The notes under the pieces are model-generated. The model was not told where the DNA came from. It did no database searches and worked only from the letters and a program-made list of their open reading frames with translations. 64,000 nucleotides of DNA from Undaria pinnatifida (Eukaryota; Sar; Phaeophyceae; Laminariales; Alariaceae): positions 16,583,625-16,647,624 of the forward strand of contig JABAKD010000016.1 of NCBI GenBank assembly GCA_012845835.1, given 5' to 3'. Below are positions 1-11,852 of this stretch, one piece after another (positions within the stretch are counted from its first letter, which is position 1; every line of letters begins with the position of its first letter). Made by a program: the position numbers and the translations under genes.

Positions 1-299
1 AATAATGAAATTCCGACGAATTCGGGTTAAGGAGCCAGCTTTCAGTCCTGCCGACGACGCCATTTTTTACGCAGCTAGGGGTGAGACGCAGGTATATCCC
101 TGCAGTCGACCGAGTAAAGCATGTCCTCGGTGTTACTCACTAAAAATAGCTTAGACGAGGAAGAGAAGCAGCTTGTATGATTTTCCTCAGGATCGTGGTG
201 AAAACTGGGCTAAGTAAGAGGCGCGTGCTTCTTTCATCTCCTGACTATCCCAGATGAAAACGCCATCATATAAATACCAAAACGGTCAATTACTCACTG

Positions 300-530
300 G
301 ACGCGGGTAATTCCCAAGGGTTTTCATGGGTCAGTCCTCGCGGTTCGTGTCGATTTCGGGTCGACCTGACCCGACCTGACCCGTGGGGTTTTAAAAGTTG
401 CTGACCCAAGCCGTGAAATTTCGAGCACCCCTTGATCCGACTGGACTCACTCGACCCGCAACTTTTTTTACACCTTTTCCTGACTCGACCCGCGGCAATT
501 TAAGGTCTTGACCCGTGAAAAAGCCCGGGT
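300..530. mobile_element. GGGTC-rich hAT-like MITE, copy 1
   Basis: About 220 bp filled with GACCCGACCC-type pentamers. Its ends are inverted (TTTTCATGGGTC versus GACCCGTGAAAA). Both sides carry GGGTAATT, consistent with an 8-bp target duplication. No coding capacity. Confidence 0.5.
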
Positions 531-1195
531 AATTACGGCCATTCCCAAGGCCGTATGACCATAACACAGCTCCGTCATTTAATAAAAACGTTCCACCCAA
601 AAAAGGGCCGCCGCTCTCGTAGCATGCGTCTAAAGGCTCCTCAAATGCCGATAGAGATACTAAGGTCTACCACTTTTTGGCGAAAATGGTTTCTGAATCA
701 CGGTGCTCCTTGACCCGAGAGCGGCATTGCATGGCAGAGTCACCTTGCTGGGTTCGCGATGTGTATCGCTGTCTCGTAGTTTGCGACCACAGGGAGAGCT
801 ATTAATAGCTCGTCTCTCCATGAGACATCGGCACGGACACTTGGCTGCGATGGGCGCAGGACGTAAGTGAGGAGCAACGTCAGTTTAATGCGAAGAACAC
901 GAAGAACACACACAATGCTTCAACATGTTGATTGTTTTGTCAGTTAGAGGGAAGACGATATCGTCGGCGTTTCATTATTTTTTTTCGCCTTTTAATTGTT
1001 TTTGAAAATACCTTGGCAGGCCATGGGATTGAATAATTGTTCGTCGGGTTTTGCGCTTTTCGTTTTTTCTCCGAAAAAAAACAGCTGCTCGGTGGGGGAA
1101 TAGAGGAGCTGAAGCTAGGAAGGAGCCTGAAAAAAAAAAGGCAAACCTTTACCGTAGCACGAGTCGAGTCACGGCCGGCTTCTTAACCGAGGGAA

Positions 1196-1443
1196 GACGC
1201 GTTCTACGATAGAGGTGCACCACTTTTTTTCTGAGGTTCCTCAATTTGAGGGCTTCAGACCCCTGCCAAAAACTGATTTGGAGACAAATCAAAACTGCTA
1301 CCGAATGAATAATCCCGTGGACTAGATACACGACGAAAATTATGCAAAAAATGGCCTACTTCTGACGATTTGGGGTTAAGGAGCGCCGTCCTTCAGAAGA
1401 AAAATTAGCCACAAAGCGCGACCTCCAAACGTAGCACGCGTCA
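1196..1443. mobile_element. MITE with ends GACGCGTNCTACGNTAGAG
   Basis: It starts GACGCGTTCTACGATAGAGG and ends CGTAGCACGCGTC, the inverted form. The interior shares segments (ATTTGGAG, TAGATACACGACG-like) with copies at about 26490, 32170 and 53080. It is non-coding. Confidence 0.5.
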
Positions 1444-1772
1444 AGCATTCTCAAAAAGAAGAAGAACACCGAGGTGAAAAACAAATTCCTCGTTCGAACC
1501 TTTTCCATTCTCGTCAATTTTTGTTCTTTGCCCATCCCGTCTATTATGTTTCGCACCTTTTCTTTCTCTTTCTCCCTCCCAAGACACAAATCAGATCAGA
1601 TCCGGGGTCACTAAGCATGGCTATTCTTCCCCCCTCCCCCACTACGTGCGGTACGTGCCTTCACGTTACTGCGAGAAGACTTCTTCAGCCCTTTTTCCCT
1701 CGTCGACTCGCACCATATTTCCAAACCCCTCTCCCTGGTTCAACATATTATTTTACCGACACTTCCATCCAG

Positions 1773-4700
1773 GCACTCTACGCGCTGTACGATGCCGACT
1801 TCGACCGCATGGTGCGACAGCTCAAGGACCTGTGCAAGAGCTTCGATCCTAAGGGCAACGGTGTCATCCCGAGGGTCGACTTTAAGCAGTGCATCTCCTC
1901 CGAACGGTGCGGCGGGTTGACCAAGATAGAATCCAAGCTGCTGCTCAACCTCCTGCCCAAGGATCCACAGGGGAATGTGTTCTACCGCAAGTTGGGAGCT
2001 GGGCTAGAGCAGGTGGGCGCCTCCCCCTCCCCCCCGACTTTTTTCATTCGAATCGTGGAAGTTATTCAGTATTTTTTTTTGCAGCTCTCGATAATTAAAG
2101 TTTAACGCAACGGAACGCGATATCACACAACACACCACCATAGCCATAGCTGGAACAAACCCTAACTGTTAGCACATAGAACGGAACTTGGAGCACGGAC
2201 CCCCGGACGAATCTACCACATCATGCCTCAGTTGTGCTGGTGTTCGTAAAAGCAAAAACGTCATCATACAAAGGGCACACCAGCGCCAGCGACCTTCCAA
2301 GAAACATAGCCTTCGCTGCTTTTACTTCGCTTGCTCGGCACAGCGAACGTTAAAAAGACGCACTTGATTGATATTCGACCTGGTTTATGGTGTCCGGGGA
2401 TGCGTGTGCTTCCCCCTTGGGCTAATCCTTTACCTTCCGCGAAATATATCCCATACCGAAATCTAGGTACTTTCCCAGCAAAATTCAGTTTCTAACGGCG
2501 TAACACCCTCCGCAAAACCACCGCCGAGTCCAAAGCATTCATTCCACACTAGGGGCGCCGCAGATTCTAAGAATTTTCTGGGCTCCTACCATGAGGAGTT
2601 AGTTCAATATCTCACCCGAAACATGACTTCGAAGGCGTGCGCTCGAGCAACCCGACAAACTTTTCTGTGGGCCAAATCCTGAAACACATGCAATCGTAAA
2701 ATTATCATACCTAGCTCAGATAGTCCCAACACTTGAAGAGCTGCTCAACCGGCCAGAAACGTTTGGCAAAAAAAACGCAGCACCCACGGTGGGACGACTA
2801 AGGGGAGTTAACCAACCTCTAACGCGACGCTGTTGCTATCATGCCGCCGCGAAAGCAGGTTCGATCTGTATCACCCTTCATAATTCATGGGTTCTAAAAA
2901 GAAATGACCGCACTCCGTAACGGGATACTATGCTACTTTGGTGCCGGCGCGCAGGTTCGATTTACCACCCTCCGCAATACGGCCGCCGAGGCCGCTGCAA
3001 CGGACACGCAGAAATACCTCATGGACCTTTGCAGAGAAGAGGACGCAATTGCCACCGGTGGCAAGCAATATTCCGGGTGAGGACGAAAAACGTTGGCGAA
3101 ATAAATTAACTTAACTGATCAGTTGGTTACTATTCTGAGGCAAATTCGTTGTTGGTTTAGGGGGAGACGATGATGTGTGATGAGCGAGAACATCTGATGG
3201 ACGTTTGTGTAGGGAAGAGGACGCCACGGTCACCGGCATCAAACAGTATTCAGGGTGAACATAAGCCTTAAGATGCTTCTAGGGGGTGCAATACCTACTA
3301 CAGTAGAATAATAGCGTAACGATAAGCTCGGTCAAGCGGTTCCTCTCAACTACGAGTACATCGACGGGCAGCGGATGGGTGTGGGGTGGGGGGGGTGGTC
3401 GAGTGAATGCCTGTGGCGATATGTTCGTGTTGGTTAAGTGAAAGGTAAGCCCGTCTGTTAACCTTGCAGCTCGTTGCCCTTTGTGTAATGTAACGACTAA
3501 ACGCAACAGGGTGCTGCGAGCGCGGCAATTGACGAAGCTGCTTCTGAACGCGCCGCTGCTGAGCTTGAGTCGGCTGCATGTGACGGCGGTGATGAGCCAA
3601 GCCCATATTGTCGACGGCATGGTCAACTACGTCGAACTAGTGAGCTACTGGAAGTTCGGATCCGCACGAGGTCGTTCGTTGTCCTGCCCCCTCGCGGAGT
3701 GATGTATCTCTTTTTGCTAACGGTTAGAGAGAAGCCAAACATATCTTAATCCTCTTTGAATTGAAACAATCTTTTCGGGTCAAATCGCTTGGAATAAGAG
3801 CGGAAAACCGGCAATTGCTTTTGCAGCAGGAAATGGATTGAGGCGGTAGTGCGCTCGAGCGTGTCGTAGCCGTAAACACTTTTTAACATGTAAAGTAGTA
3901 CCACTTACAATAACGCAAACTATCTAAAGAAGAAGGAGGCTTCTTGTACTTGAATCTTAAACTTGAAACCGGACAAGACTTGGTGCATTCGCCTGCCCCC
4001 TAGAAACACGCGCTCAGCCCGAACATGTGTTATCCTTCCTACCCCACACGATGGACCCCTGCGAAACAGGCTCCCATTATGGCCAAAACCATCGAAGGGA
4101 TTTTCCACCCACGGTCCCTAAAAATGAGGCACGAAATGGTTAAGACGCACGGAGTTGGAGGCGGTGGAGGCGGCGCCACCAGTGCGGGAGGAAACAGCAA
4201 GGGTTCAGGCGGAACGGGAGGGAGTGGTTTGGAGTTGTTGCAGCTGCAGGGATCGACGGCGACCGCGACGGTTCGCGGTAAAACTCGGGAGGAAGTCCAG
4301 AAACTATTTGTCGACGTCCTGCGAAACGTGAGTCATCCCCGTTGCAAACGCATCCCGCGTGTGTATCGTATCGTATCGTATCATATCGTATCGTCTCCCC
4401 TCGAAGCTGGCGATGTATGAATGCCTTGAGTTTGTATCAGATGTGAATGAAGAAAATGTAACCGTCACCACATAAAATACCTACCAGTTATAAATAAAAT
4501 ATTGTCGTACAGCAGTCGTTACTCGTATCGCTCGGATGTGAAAATCCCTACCAGCATCAGTTTACGCTGCCGCCGATCATTCAGTGTAAGTATTGGGGTC
4601 GGTGATGCCTCCTGCCACGAGGCAGGCGGTCCTCGCCTGGGATAAACTCCGTGCTGAGGGTACGCCGTCCGCGCGGTCCCCGTCCCTGGGATTGAAATGA

Positions 4701-7700
4701 CCGCGCAGATGATGCACTTTTGTTTTGTTTTTTTTGTCGAAAGTCCTGCGAAAAGATGAGTTATCACTCGCACCGCACAACAATGCGTGCCACGATACAA
4801 TAGAGGTACATACAGTACTTAGTTTTGCCCACTCTAGACCTTTCTGCCGGATTGGGATTATGTAAGTGCAGTAAGGCAATACGGACCTGGGGACCGACTA
4901 CTGCTGTGCAAGGGTGCCTCTGGCTCTGTACTGGTCACCCACACGAGGGTTGCTTGGATGTCACATCTATCTCTGGTATTAGTTGCTTGCTGTCCGCCGG
5001 ATACCTTCTGACAGAAGGGTAGGGCGGTGCCGTTCGTTCAGGCAGGCAATAATGCCTGCCAGCTATACAGGGGGAGATCCGCGATGAATCATAACGCCGA
5101 AATGGGGGAAAGGGGATACCGTAACACAATCACTCAATTATTAGAAATTCTACTAACAATCTACCCGATACCGTTGCAATCCCACTTGTGTTTTGACGTC
5201 TCCTATTAATAGGGTCATTTCCAACGCCACTTTTTTCTTGCTGTTCGTCGGCTTGCACGTTCAGTTTACTACTGCACATCAGTGTATTGGGTGAGGTATT
5301 CTGCTGTAGAACTCCCTATGTGTAGAGAGACTGAAAAAAGACAACAAAAAAACGGGCGCACCTCCAGCACGTCGCACGGATTGGGCTCCAATTAGATCAC
5401 TTAGACTAACAAACTGCCTGGTACACAATTATCGTTGGAATGGCATTCTGTGTTTTTTTTTACAATGTTTTTCGTTATACGCATACCTACAGCAGCAGTA
5501 GGGCGATGGGATTGTGTGTCGGATATGTGTAGTTTTTTTTTTCAAGGTCAATGTTTTGGTTAAGGTGGGGTGTGCACGTACAGTTTCAGTATTTATTTTC
5601 CAGGGCTTCTCACGGGTCATGACCCGGCCCGCGGGTCGGGCCAAAATGTTACAAACGAAAAAACTCGCGGGTCGGGCCGGTTCGGGTCAGGAGGTGTTCA
5701 AAGTCTCACGGGTTGGATCAGCATGCTTTCAAAATATCGCGGGGTCGGGCCGGGTCACCCTGATTCCACCCGACCCGCGAGACGTGATCCGGCCCGCGAA
5801 AAGCCCTGGTATTTTCTGAGGCTCGCTCCTCGCATGAAAAGCCTTGTAGAACTCTGCCCATACATATGCGTATATATAGGTTCGTATATATCTATATATC
5901 TATATATGAAATGATGTACAAATTTGAGGGGACAGGGATTGGCAAGGAGTTTTTTTCGTCTTGGCCTCAGTATTGGATTCTCGAACCTCGGATTTCTCGG
6001 TCGAATCGCTTCGTTCGAGCGCCGTCTTCGAGGGGCGGCTCCCACGCCTCTCGCCCTGCCTTATCCGTTCCGTACCGGACCGTGAACGAGAAACGAGTGT
6101 GGGGGCATAGAGACAAGCGAGAAGTGGCGAATATTTTGTATTTTGGGCGGTAATTTCGAGCTTTCCTTTGTATCTTGACGTATATGGAGAGGTTGAACAA
6201 ATAAAACATGGAACAACATTCCAAATTGGCATCGTTTCCAAGTTGGCATCTTATTTCGCCCCGACAACGCTTTTTTCCATGGCCGCGTCGAAGCGTTTTC
6301 CCTATCGAAGCTACTACTGTATGTCGTTGTCTTTCGACATCGGATTTCTCGATAACGTTCCTTTTGTCCGATGGGCGGCTCCAACGCCCCCGGCCCGTGA
6401 ACGCGTACCACGGAGGGAAAGAGACACAAGCAAGAATTGGCGACGATTATGGATTTGGGATTCCTTGGCGGATGTTCATTCCGAGGACTGGTCAACGCGT
6501 GGGGTGCTAATCGATGATGCAGCAGTAATCTATAATGATAGGAATCTTCTTGGCAACATGTCGTGTTCGCCAGCAACCGATGATACAGCGGTAAACACTC
6601 TATAAAAATAGGAACATTCTTGTGTTACGGCGTATCGGAGATATTTGCCTCTTTCTAGGAAAAAAAGCTGGTGCTTTCCCGCCACCCAACTGGCTTACAT
6701 TTCGAACTCCCAGCATCGCGTTCCACGGCCTTTCTATCTACACCCCCCTTTTGTAGGGCATCCGCCGTTGTTGCAGCTAGTCCGGGCGTATCCAATTGGT
6801 TTTTCACATCATTTGTTCGCATGAGCGTAACAGTTTGAGCACGACTGACTCCCGCCACCCAAACGAGTTGAGTATCGATTTTGTTTATTTGGTGTTGTAC
6901 CGTAGGGTGTCCGTCGTTGTTGTAGGTGGTCCGAGCGCGCCCTATTATTTGTTCACATAGTATTTTGTTTTATGTACATGAGCGTAATAGTTTAAGCACG
7001 AACGACGTTTCCCACCACCCACCTGGCTTTCTTCTTCACATTTCATTTCAATTTTGATCGACGCCCCCCTCTGGGCATTACCTTTTTTCCCGATTCGTTA
7101 TCGACATGTAGTGCATGTCATTGGGCTGGTATTTTCGGGGGGGTTAGTTGCTTGGAACGGGAGGTTTTTAGGGACTTGGAGGCGCCCCGATTACTACAGT
7201 ATTGTTAATGGCGTACATGAAATAAGAAAAATGTTGTATTTCGCGCACTCCCGCGGGGAACACCTAGCAGAGGGGATGCTGCTATAGTTCCATTTGAGCT
7301 GTTCCGTATCGTACACACGCTGTTGTTTTGCTCCTCGTACAGACATTTTCAGCGGGCGGGTCGATGTTTTCGGGCCGTGTAATGTCTATATGTATGTGAA
7401 GATACGCCGTTTAACGTGGCAGTCTGTGTTAAGTTGTTCGGGACCTATCGTGTCTTGCGCCCGGTCGGGGGGCTGTTATTGAATAGTGATACCGGTACTA
7501 GTTCGTTTTGTTTTTTTTGCGATAGAGTACCAATGGGTGCGGCCATCCGTCCTCTTTTTCACCGCAAACCCTGCATGTTGAACACAACTACACGCGTACA
7601 GGAAAATCAAGGCGCCAGCATCGAACGACTCAAGGACCCAGAGACGTTCGCCAAGTGCTTGACGTCGCTCGGGCTCGACCTAGAGGTGAGAATAAAAAGT

Positions 7701-10700
7701 GAAGCATTCAACAGAAACGCAATCGCAGGTTGCACGAACGCATATATTTTTGTCACGTTTGCAACACGCGTTCCGCGCACTTGTCTTGTTGTGTTAGACT
7801 GTGTGGTACTGCATTAGTCAACGGCTTCGTGCACCGTTTCCTGTCAGATCTACAGTAGTAAACACTGAAGATTTTCCCAGAAGAAACAGTATTGATACCA
7901 GATATAGCAAATATCATGGTTTGTCATTAAAGCCGTGTATGTATATACACAAATATATATAATATATGTACCGCTAGGCACTATAGTGGCTACGCGCGGT
8001 AATATGCGGAGTGCTGCGTTGTTTGACGGGAGCGTTTGTGATTCGCCGCGTTGTTTTACATTGAGAGAAAGGCTGAAGTTTAGTCGGTTGGTTTGTATCG
8101 CCATCAAATCCAACAAATTAACCATCCAGTCCAGACAAATTCGCAGCCCCTATTAATTGCAGTATGTGTCACCGCGCCACCCTCGGCATCTCTCACACGT
8201 TTTTATCCCGAAGCCTACAAGCCGGACACGACTAGCGTCAACCATGTAATCTCACACATTCAGCCCAGACCCTACCAGCCGAACACGATAAACACCATCC
8301 ACGTCATCTCTCACACCTCTATCTCAAATCCTAATAGTATCAGCCCAGACCCTGCCAGCCGAACACGATAAACACCATCCACGTCATCTCACACACCTCT
8401 ACCCCTAAACCTGATAATACCAGCCGGATACGATAAACGCCCTCTGGGTAGCGGCAGACGTGGACGGCCGCGAGGGTACAACATTTGTTGACGTCGTGGA
8501 CTTCTGCTTCAGCTACGTCCTGTTCGTCGAAAGGGAAAAGCAGGTGAGAACACCGAAGGGGGACATTATTGTCACAAAGAACAGCAGCATTGCGCTGTTG
8601 TACCTCCTTGTTGTTGTTGCTCAATGCTGGTGTTGCCTGATACGGCAGCGCTACTCTACTGCTGTCCTCTTTGTGTTGTTTGCTCATTGCCGGGGAGGCC
8701 TGATATTCCTGCGGCTTGCAGTGTCGCCGCACCAATCTGGACATAAATATAAGGTACGCATAATTATTAATGTGAACATCCAAATTTTTATTACATTTAC
8801 GCCCATGGACTTATGTTACCAGGTATGCTAGTTGTGTCACTAAGCGCGCTAGACTGACTGGTCACCAAGGTTTACCTTGACTCCCACGCGAGAGCCTCAT
8901 AGTTTATCCACAGGATCATGTACCGGGAAACGGCAACATCAATCCTTGCCCCCGTACCGAACTTTCCAGTGGTTGTTAGCGGTGTACTCAAAGCTTTTTG
9001 TTTGGAAAGGACTCTGGGCGACTTATCCAGGGAACAGATGTTGACCTGGTATACCTTCTACCTCAATGCTTGGAGAGATGACGGTTGGTGCCGTGAGCGC
9101 GCGAACACATTACGGGTACCTTTGTTCGTTGCGGTGTCAATCTTTTGTCAAACCCTTTAGGTTGGGTGTGCTTATGCAAGGTGCCGCAAATACCTACCAG
9201 GTGTAATTTTCCTCTTTTTATGATGCCTCGATTCCGACACCTCGAGACTCCGCCCCTTCTTCTTCCATTCAGCCCCCCCCCCCCCCCCCCCTTGTTTATT
9301 GTTCTTCCACTTGGACAACTATAGATTCCACTCCTTGCTCTGAAATTGAGCTTTTTCTTTTTTTTTCGTTTACCTTAGTTCTATTCTTTGCGGAAATGCT
9401 TTCGTGAAAGTGATCAATTTGAAGCTTATTCTGCAGATTGTCGGACGAATAACATAACAATGGTTGAGCCCTTACCCCTTACATCTTCTTTTTCCCACGC
9501 GGACCACTTACCTAGGTCAAACATCTACAGCGGACATTGTCTTCTAGCCCCCCCGACCCCCAAAGTGAATTGTCGGATCTGGGATCTCCCGGGACGGCGG
9601 CTGGTAGGGTGGAAGCGGCGGCAGCGGCGGCGGTGGCGGCGGCGGCAGCGGCGGCAGCGGCTACCTCGGCGACGGGAGACGCGCCGGCTGCAAAACAGGA
9701 CCCTCTGCTAGTTTTGGCGAGGGCGCTTGTAAGACACATCAAGGTGGGAAAAAAAAGAGACTAATAAATAGCGAAGGGTAACGTACTATGTACGCGAAGC
9801 AACAGCAGACACGTTCTACCGTACAGGTGCACAATAATGTAATCTGGACCTCTTCACTTGGGGAGCTTTATACCCCTCTGAGGCAAACAACTAACTTTGC
9901 AACCGGACAAGAGAAAAAAAATGGCCTGATGTAGGTATGACACAAAAAAATGGAACAAGAATGACATGCCAACAGTTTGGGGTTAACCGTCAGAGCCCCC
10001 AAATCACTCCTATACTAACTTCAAGTAAAAAAATTGTCCCCTAAAAGGGTGTCCAGTTGTAAAGGCGCTAAGGAGCTCGTCCACTCAGAAAATGTTTGTA
10101 CCAAAAAAGTGTTTTCCCTATAGCAGCTAGTGTCAGTAGGCGGGAGTTCTGCCGTGAGAATGCCAAAAGGATCAAAGATCAGGCCGCGCTTCGTGAACCA
10201 CCCCTGGTGCGGCGGGGGGGGGTTGGAGCGGGCGGGGTTGTTGGAAAGGAGGGGAGCAGAAAGAGATCATAGGTAGTTTTATTCCGGCGGGTTTCAAGTC
10301 GGGTGGCCGAAGAAACGAAACGAGCGCGAAAACTTGATCACGTGGATAGTAAGGCCATATCACAAGGTCTGCTCACGGTGCGTTCTTGTGGTGTACTTTT
10401 GCGGCATGTGTTTGCTGAAGATTACCAAAGTGCGAGAAACACGGCTACGCTCAATTTTAACTGGAGTACTTCTCTCGCTCAGCCGGAAAAAAAAGACAAC
10501 AAATTTGGACACCTGTCAGATCACGATTTGGTCGCACTCATGTATGCGTTGTTCAGCTTTTCGGTGTAATATCGTTTTATAGACACCGGTGTTACACCGT
10601 CATATTTTACGCCACCTCCAACAGGAGTATGTCCACCCGCTACCAATACCGTGGGTGTCCTGCCCTACCAGTAAATCATACCAAGTACAATGTTTAAAAA

Positions 10701-11852
10701 CGCCATTTTTGTATGACACCATGTCCATGAACACGTCCACCTCATCAGAATTGCCGTAAACGTCCTTCTCTCAATCGTCAAACACGAAAAACCGACAAGG
10801 TGACGTCGCCAGCGGAGGGTCAGGTGGGCTTGGAGTTCTTGGACGACAGTCAGATCGTGCACGACGTGTCCAATCCGAGAGGAATGCTCACCCTAGGCCA
10901 CGACCACACCCTGTCAAGAAAACAGCGTGCCGGTAAAGACGGCGACGAGCATTTGAGAAAGGACCTGGGACCCGAATTAGCGTCGTCCTCATCAGACGAA
11001 TATGAAGACGTCAGTGGTAACGACGACGATAGCGATTATGGTGATGCTGATAACCCGGGCGCTACCGGTGGGAAGAACTGCAGCAGAGCCAGAGAGGGCG
11101 ATGATCGGGAGGGGGGGGGCGGGGGCGCGAGAACAACGACAACCTCGGCGATGGTGGAAGAGGATGGCCGACTAACATCATCTTCGGCGGCGGCCCAAGA
11201 GGTGACGATTATTCTTCGCACTCGACGGAAAGTTCCGGTGGTTGGGCCTTCCGGCCAGCCCATTACAACGTTAAAGCCGCTCAGCAAAGGAACACTGAAA
11301 ACTGACGACGGGGCATCGAAAACAATAGAGGACAGTCCCCCGGAGGCACAACACAGAGGCAAAGAAAGCGACAGTGTTAGTGGTGCGCCATCGCTCGTAG
11401 ACAGCAGTTTAACGCCCAGCGTAGAACCGAAAAATAGAAGTAGTAGTAGTGGTCTTGAGGTGGAAGATCCCCGGGGAGAAGCGCAGAATATGGTGGTCAA
11501 GGTGTACTGGGAGGGTGCCGCGAGGGACCGTGCGTACGTGGATGCATACCCCGCGAAAGTCGGTGGAAAGCGGAGAAAAGGCAGCAAAGGAAGCAGCAGC
11601 TCAGCGGCTGATTGTCACCACAACAGGCATCTTCGCTTGAGCGTGAGAGTGCCGACGCTTGCGATTGTGGATGCGCTGGCTGCGGTTAAGTTTGCAGAGC
11701 GCGTTGCTCAGCAGATCGCCATTCAGGTCGAAGGAGACACTGTTTGGGGAGTGGCGAGAGATGGGCATCACCAGCAGGAGGAGCGTAGTAAGCGTGCGAC
11801 CAGGCTGCGGTTGGTAGGAGTGGATGCGAAAGCGGTGTTTGTCATGAAGTAA
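1773..11852 (+). CDS. EF-hand-like multi-exon protein (5' end not seen)
   Basis: Role unknown; probably a Ca2+-binding or EF-hand-scaffold protein. Exons read here: 1773-2012, 2955-3076, 3510-3639, 4070-4327, 7602-7685, 8424-8543, 8903-9115, 9531-9743 and about 10800/10824-11852. All GT/AG junctions join in phase, giving about 800 residues. Exon 1 carries a near-canonical EF loop starting DPKGNG (D1, N5, G6, I8, D12) and a weaker second loop. Exons 2-4 look like a degenerate EF pair (VDGMVNYVEL joined to APIMAKTIEGIF). Exons 5-6 form another (TSLGLDLE joined to PDTINALWVAADVDGREG), with one extra loop residue. Exon 8 has an Ala-rich tract; exon 9 is acidic, Ser/Gly-rich and ends at TAA 11850-11852. 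The acceptor of exon 9 is ambiguous (AG before 10800 or before 10824). A GTAAGA donor-like site overlaps the stop, so an alternative 3' end is possible. The start codon lies upstream of 1773, perhaps outside the window. Confidence 0.72.
2484..3254 (+). repeat. Partial decayed copies of EF-hand-gene exon 2955-3076
   Basis: The intact exon (2955-3076) begins VRFTTLRNTAAEAAATD and ends GGKQYSG. Related fragments lie on both sides. 2484-2535 resembles its 5' half (ACCCTCCGCAA...CCGCCGAG). 2855-2900 repeats its acceptor edge (GCAGGTTCGAT). 3195-3254 repeats its 3' half and donor. In the frame of the intact exon, 3213-3254 differs at several third positions that keep the residue (GGT/GGC, AAG/AAA, CAA/CAG, TCC/TCA). 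A 2-nt length difference and stops upstream suggest it is no longer a complete exon. Confidence 0.6.
2550..2805. mobile_element. MITE with GTCATCCCACGG-type ends, diverged copy
   Basis: It shares an interior (CTCACCCGAAACATGACTTCGAAGGC-like, cited here only in part) with copies at 29205, 36668, 50135 and 55733. It ends in CCCACGGTGGGACGAC. It lies inside the second intron of the EF-hand gene. Confidence 0.4.
4845..5130. repeat. Dispersed element, inverted partner of 44355-44640
   Basis: The sequence running from TGGCTCTGTACTGGTC to GGGGATACCGTAACAC reappears, diverged, in reverse complement at 44355-44640. Both contain an internal AGGCAGGCAATAATGCCTGCC-like hairpin. It has no coding frame and is probably a non-autonomous DNA transposon. 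Confidence 0.5.
5601..5809. mobile_element. GGGTC-rich hAT-like MITE, cleanest copy
   Basis: It begins CAGGGCTTCTCACGGG and ends CCCGCGAAAAGCCCTG, a 16-bp inverted repeat with few mismatches. Flanks are TTATTTTC on the left and GTATTTTC on the right, a 7/8 match to an 8-bp target duplication. CAGGG ends plus 8-bp duplications are typical of the hAT superfamily. The interior is GGGTC/GACCC pentamers. Confidence 0.55.
8205..8440 (+). repeat. Four tandem copies of a 3' splice site plus exon start
   Basis: The unit is about 65-75 bp and runs through CCAG followed by CCGAACACGATAAAC and CATCTCACAC. The last unit is the real acceptor and the start of the exon at 8424 (CCGGATACGATAAACGCC). Earlier units start near 8213, 8279 and 8357. 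Each keeps AG (or AAG) immediately before the exon-like part. Confidence 0.65.
9271..9290. repeat. C homopolymer (about 20)
   Basis: An uninterrupted C run in the intron upstream of the exon at 9531. It belongs to the poly-pyrimidine tracts common before acceptors in this window, although here it sits about 240 bp upstream. Confidence 0.8.
9993..10077. repeat. 85-bp dispersed repeat, copy 1
   Basis: It starts GAGCCCCCAAATC and ends TTCCAGTTGTAAAGGCG-like. Other copies are at 28917-28998, 40812-40910 and 43491-43577. All lie in introns or intergenic DNA and none is coding. Confidence 0.6.

Larger units (their letters stand above)
1..1772. other. Upstream or intronic repeat-rich DNA
   Basis: No exon could be supported. 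It holds a tRNA-Ser-like 3' end at about 39-62, a GGGTC-type MITE at about 300-525, a partial MITE fragment at 620-720 and a fuller MITE at 1196-1443. A pyrimidine-rich stretch (1540-1772) ends in the acceptor of the first recognised EF-hand exon. Confidence 0.6.
4328..7601. other. Large intron of the EF-hand gene, repeat-filled
   Basis: A 3.3 kb intron between the exon ending VDVLRN and the exon starting ENQGAS. It begins GTGAGTC and ends CGTACAG. It contains a transposon fragment (4845-5130), a hAT-like MITE (5601-5809) and two local duplications (about 5990-6155 with 6275-6470, and about 6690-6850 with 6886-7045). No further exon was convincing. Confidence 0.55.

Noticed and set aside
1521-1772. 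Open frame directly upstream of the first EF-hand exon
   Set aside because: It is pyrimidine-rich, reads through the acceptor, and looks like intron.
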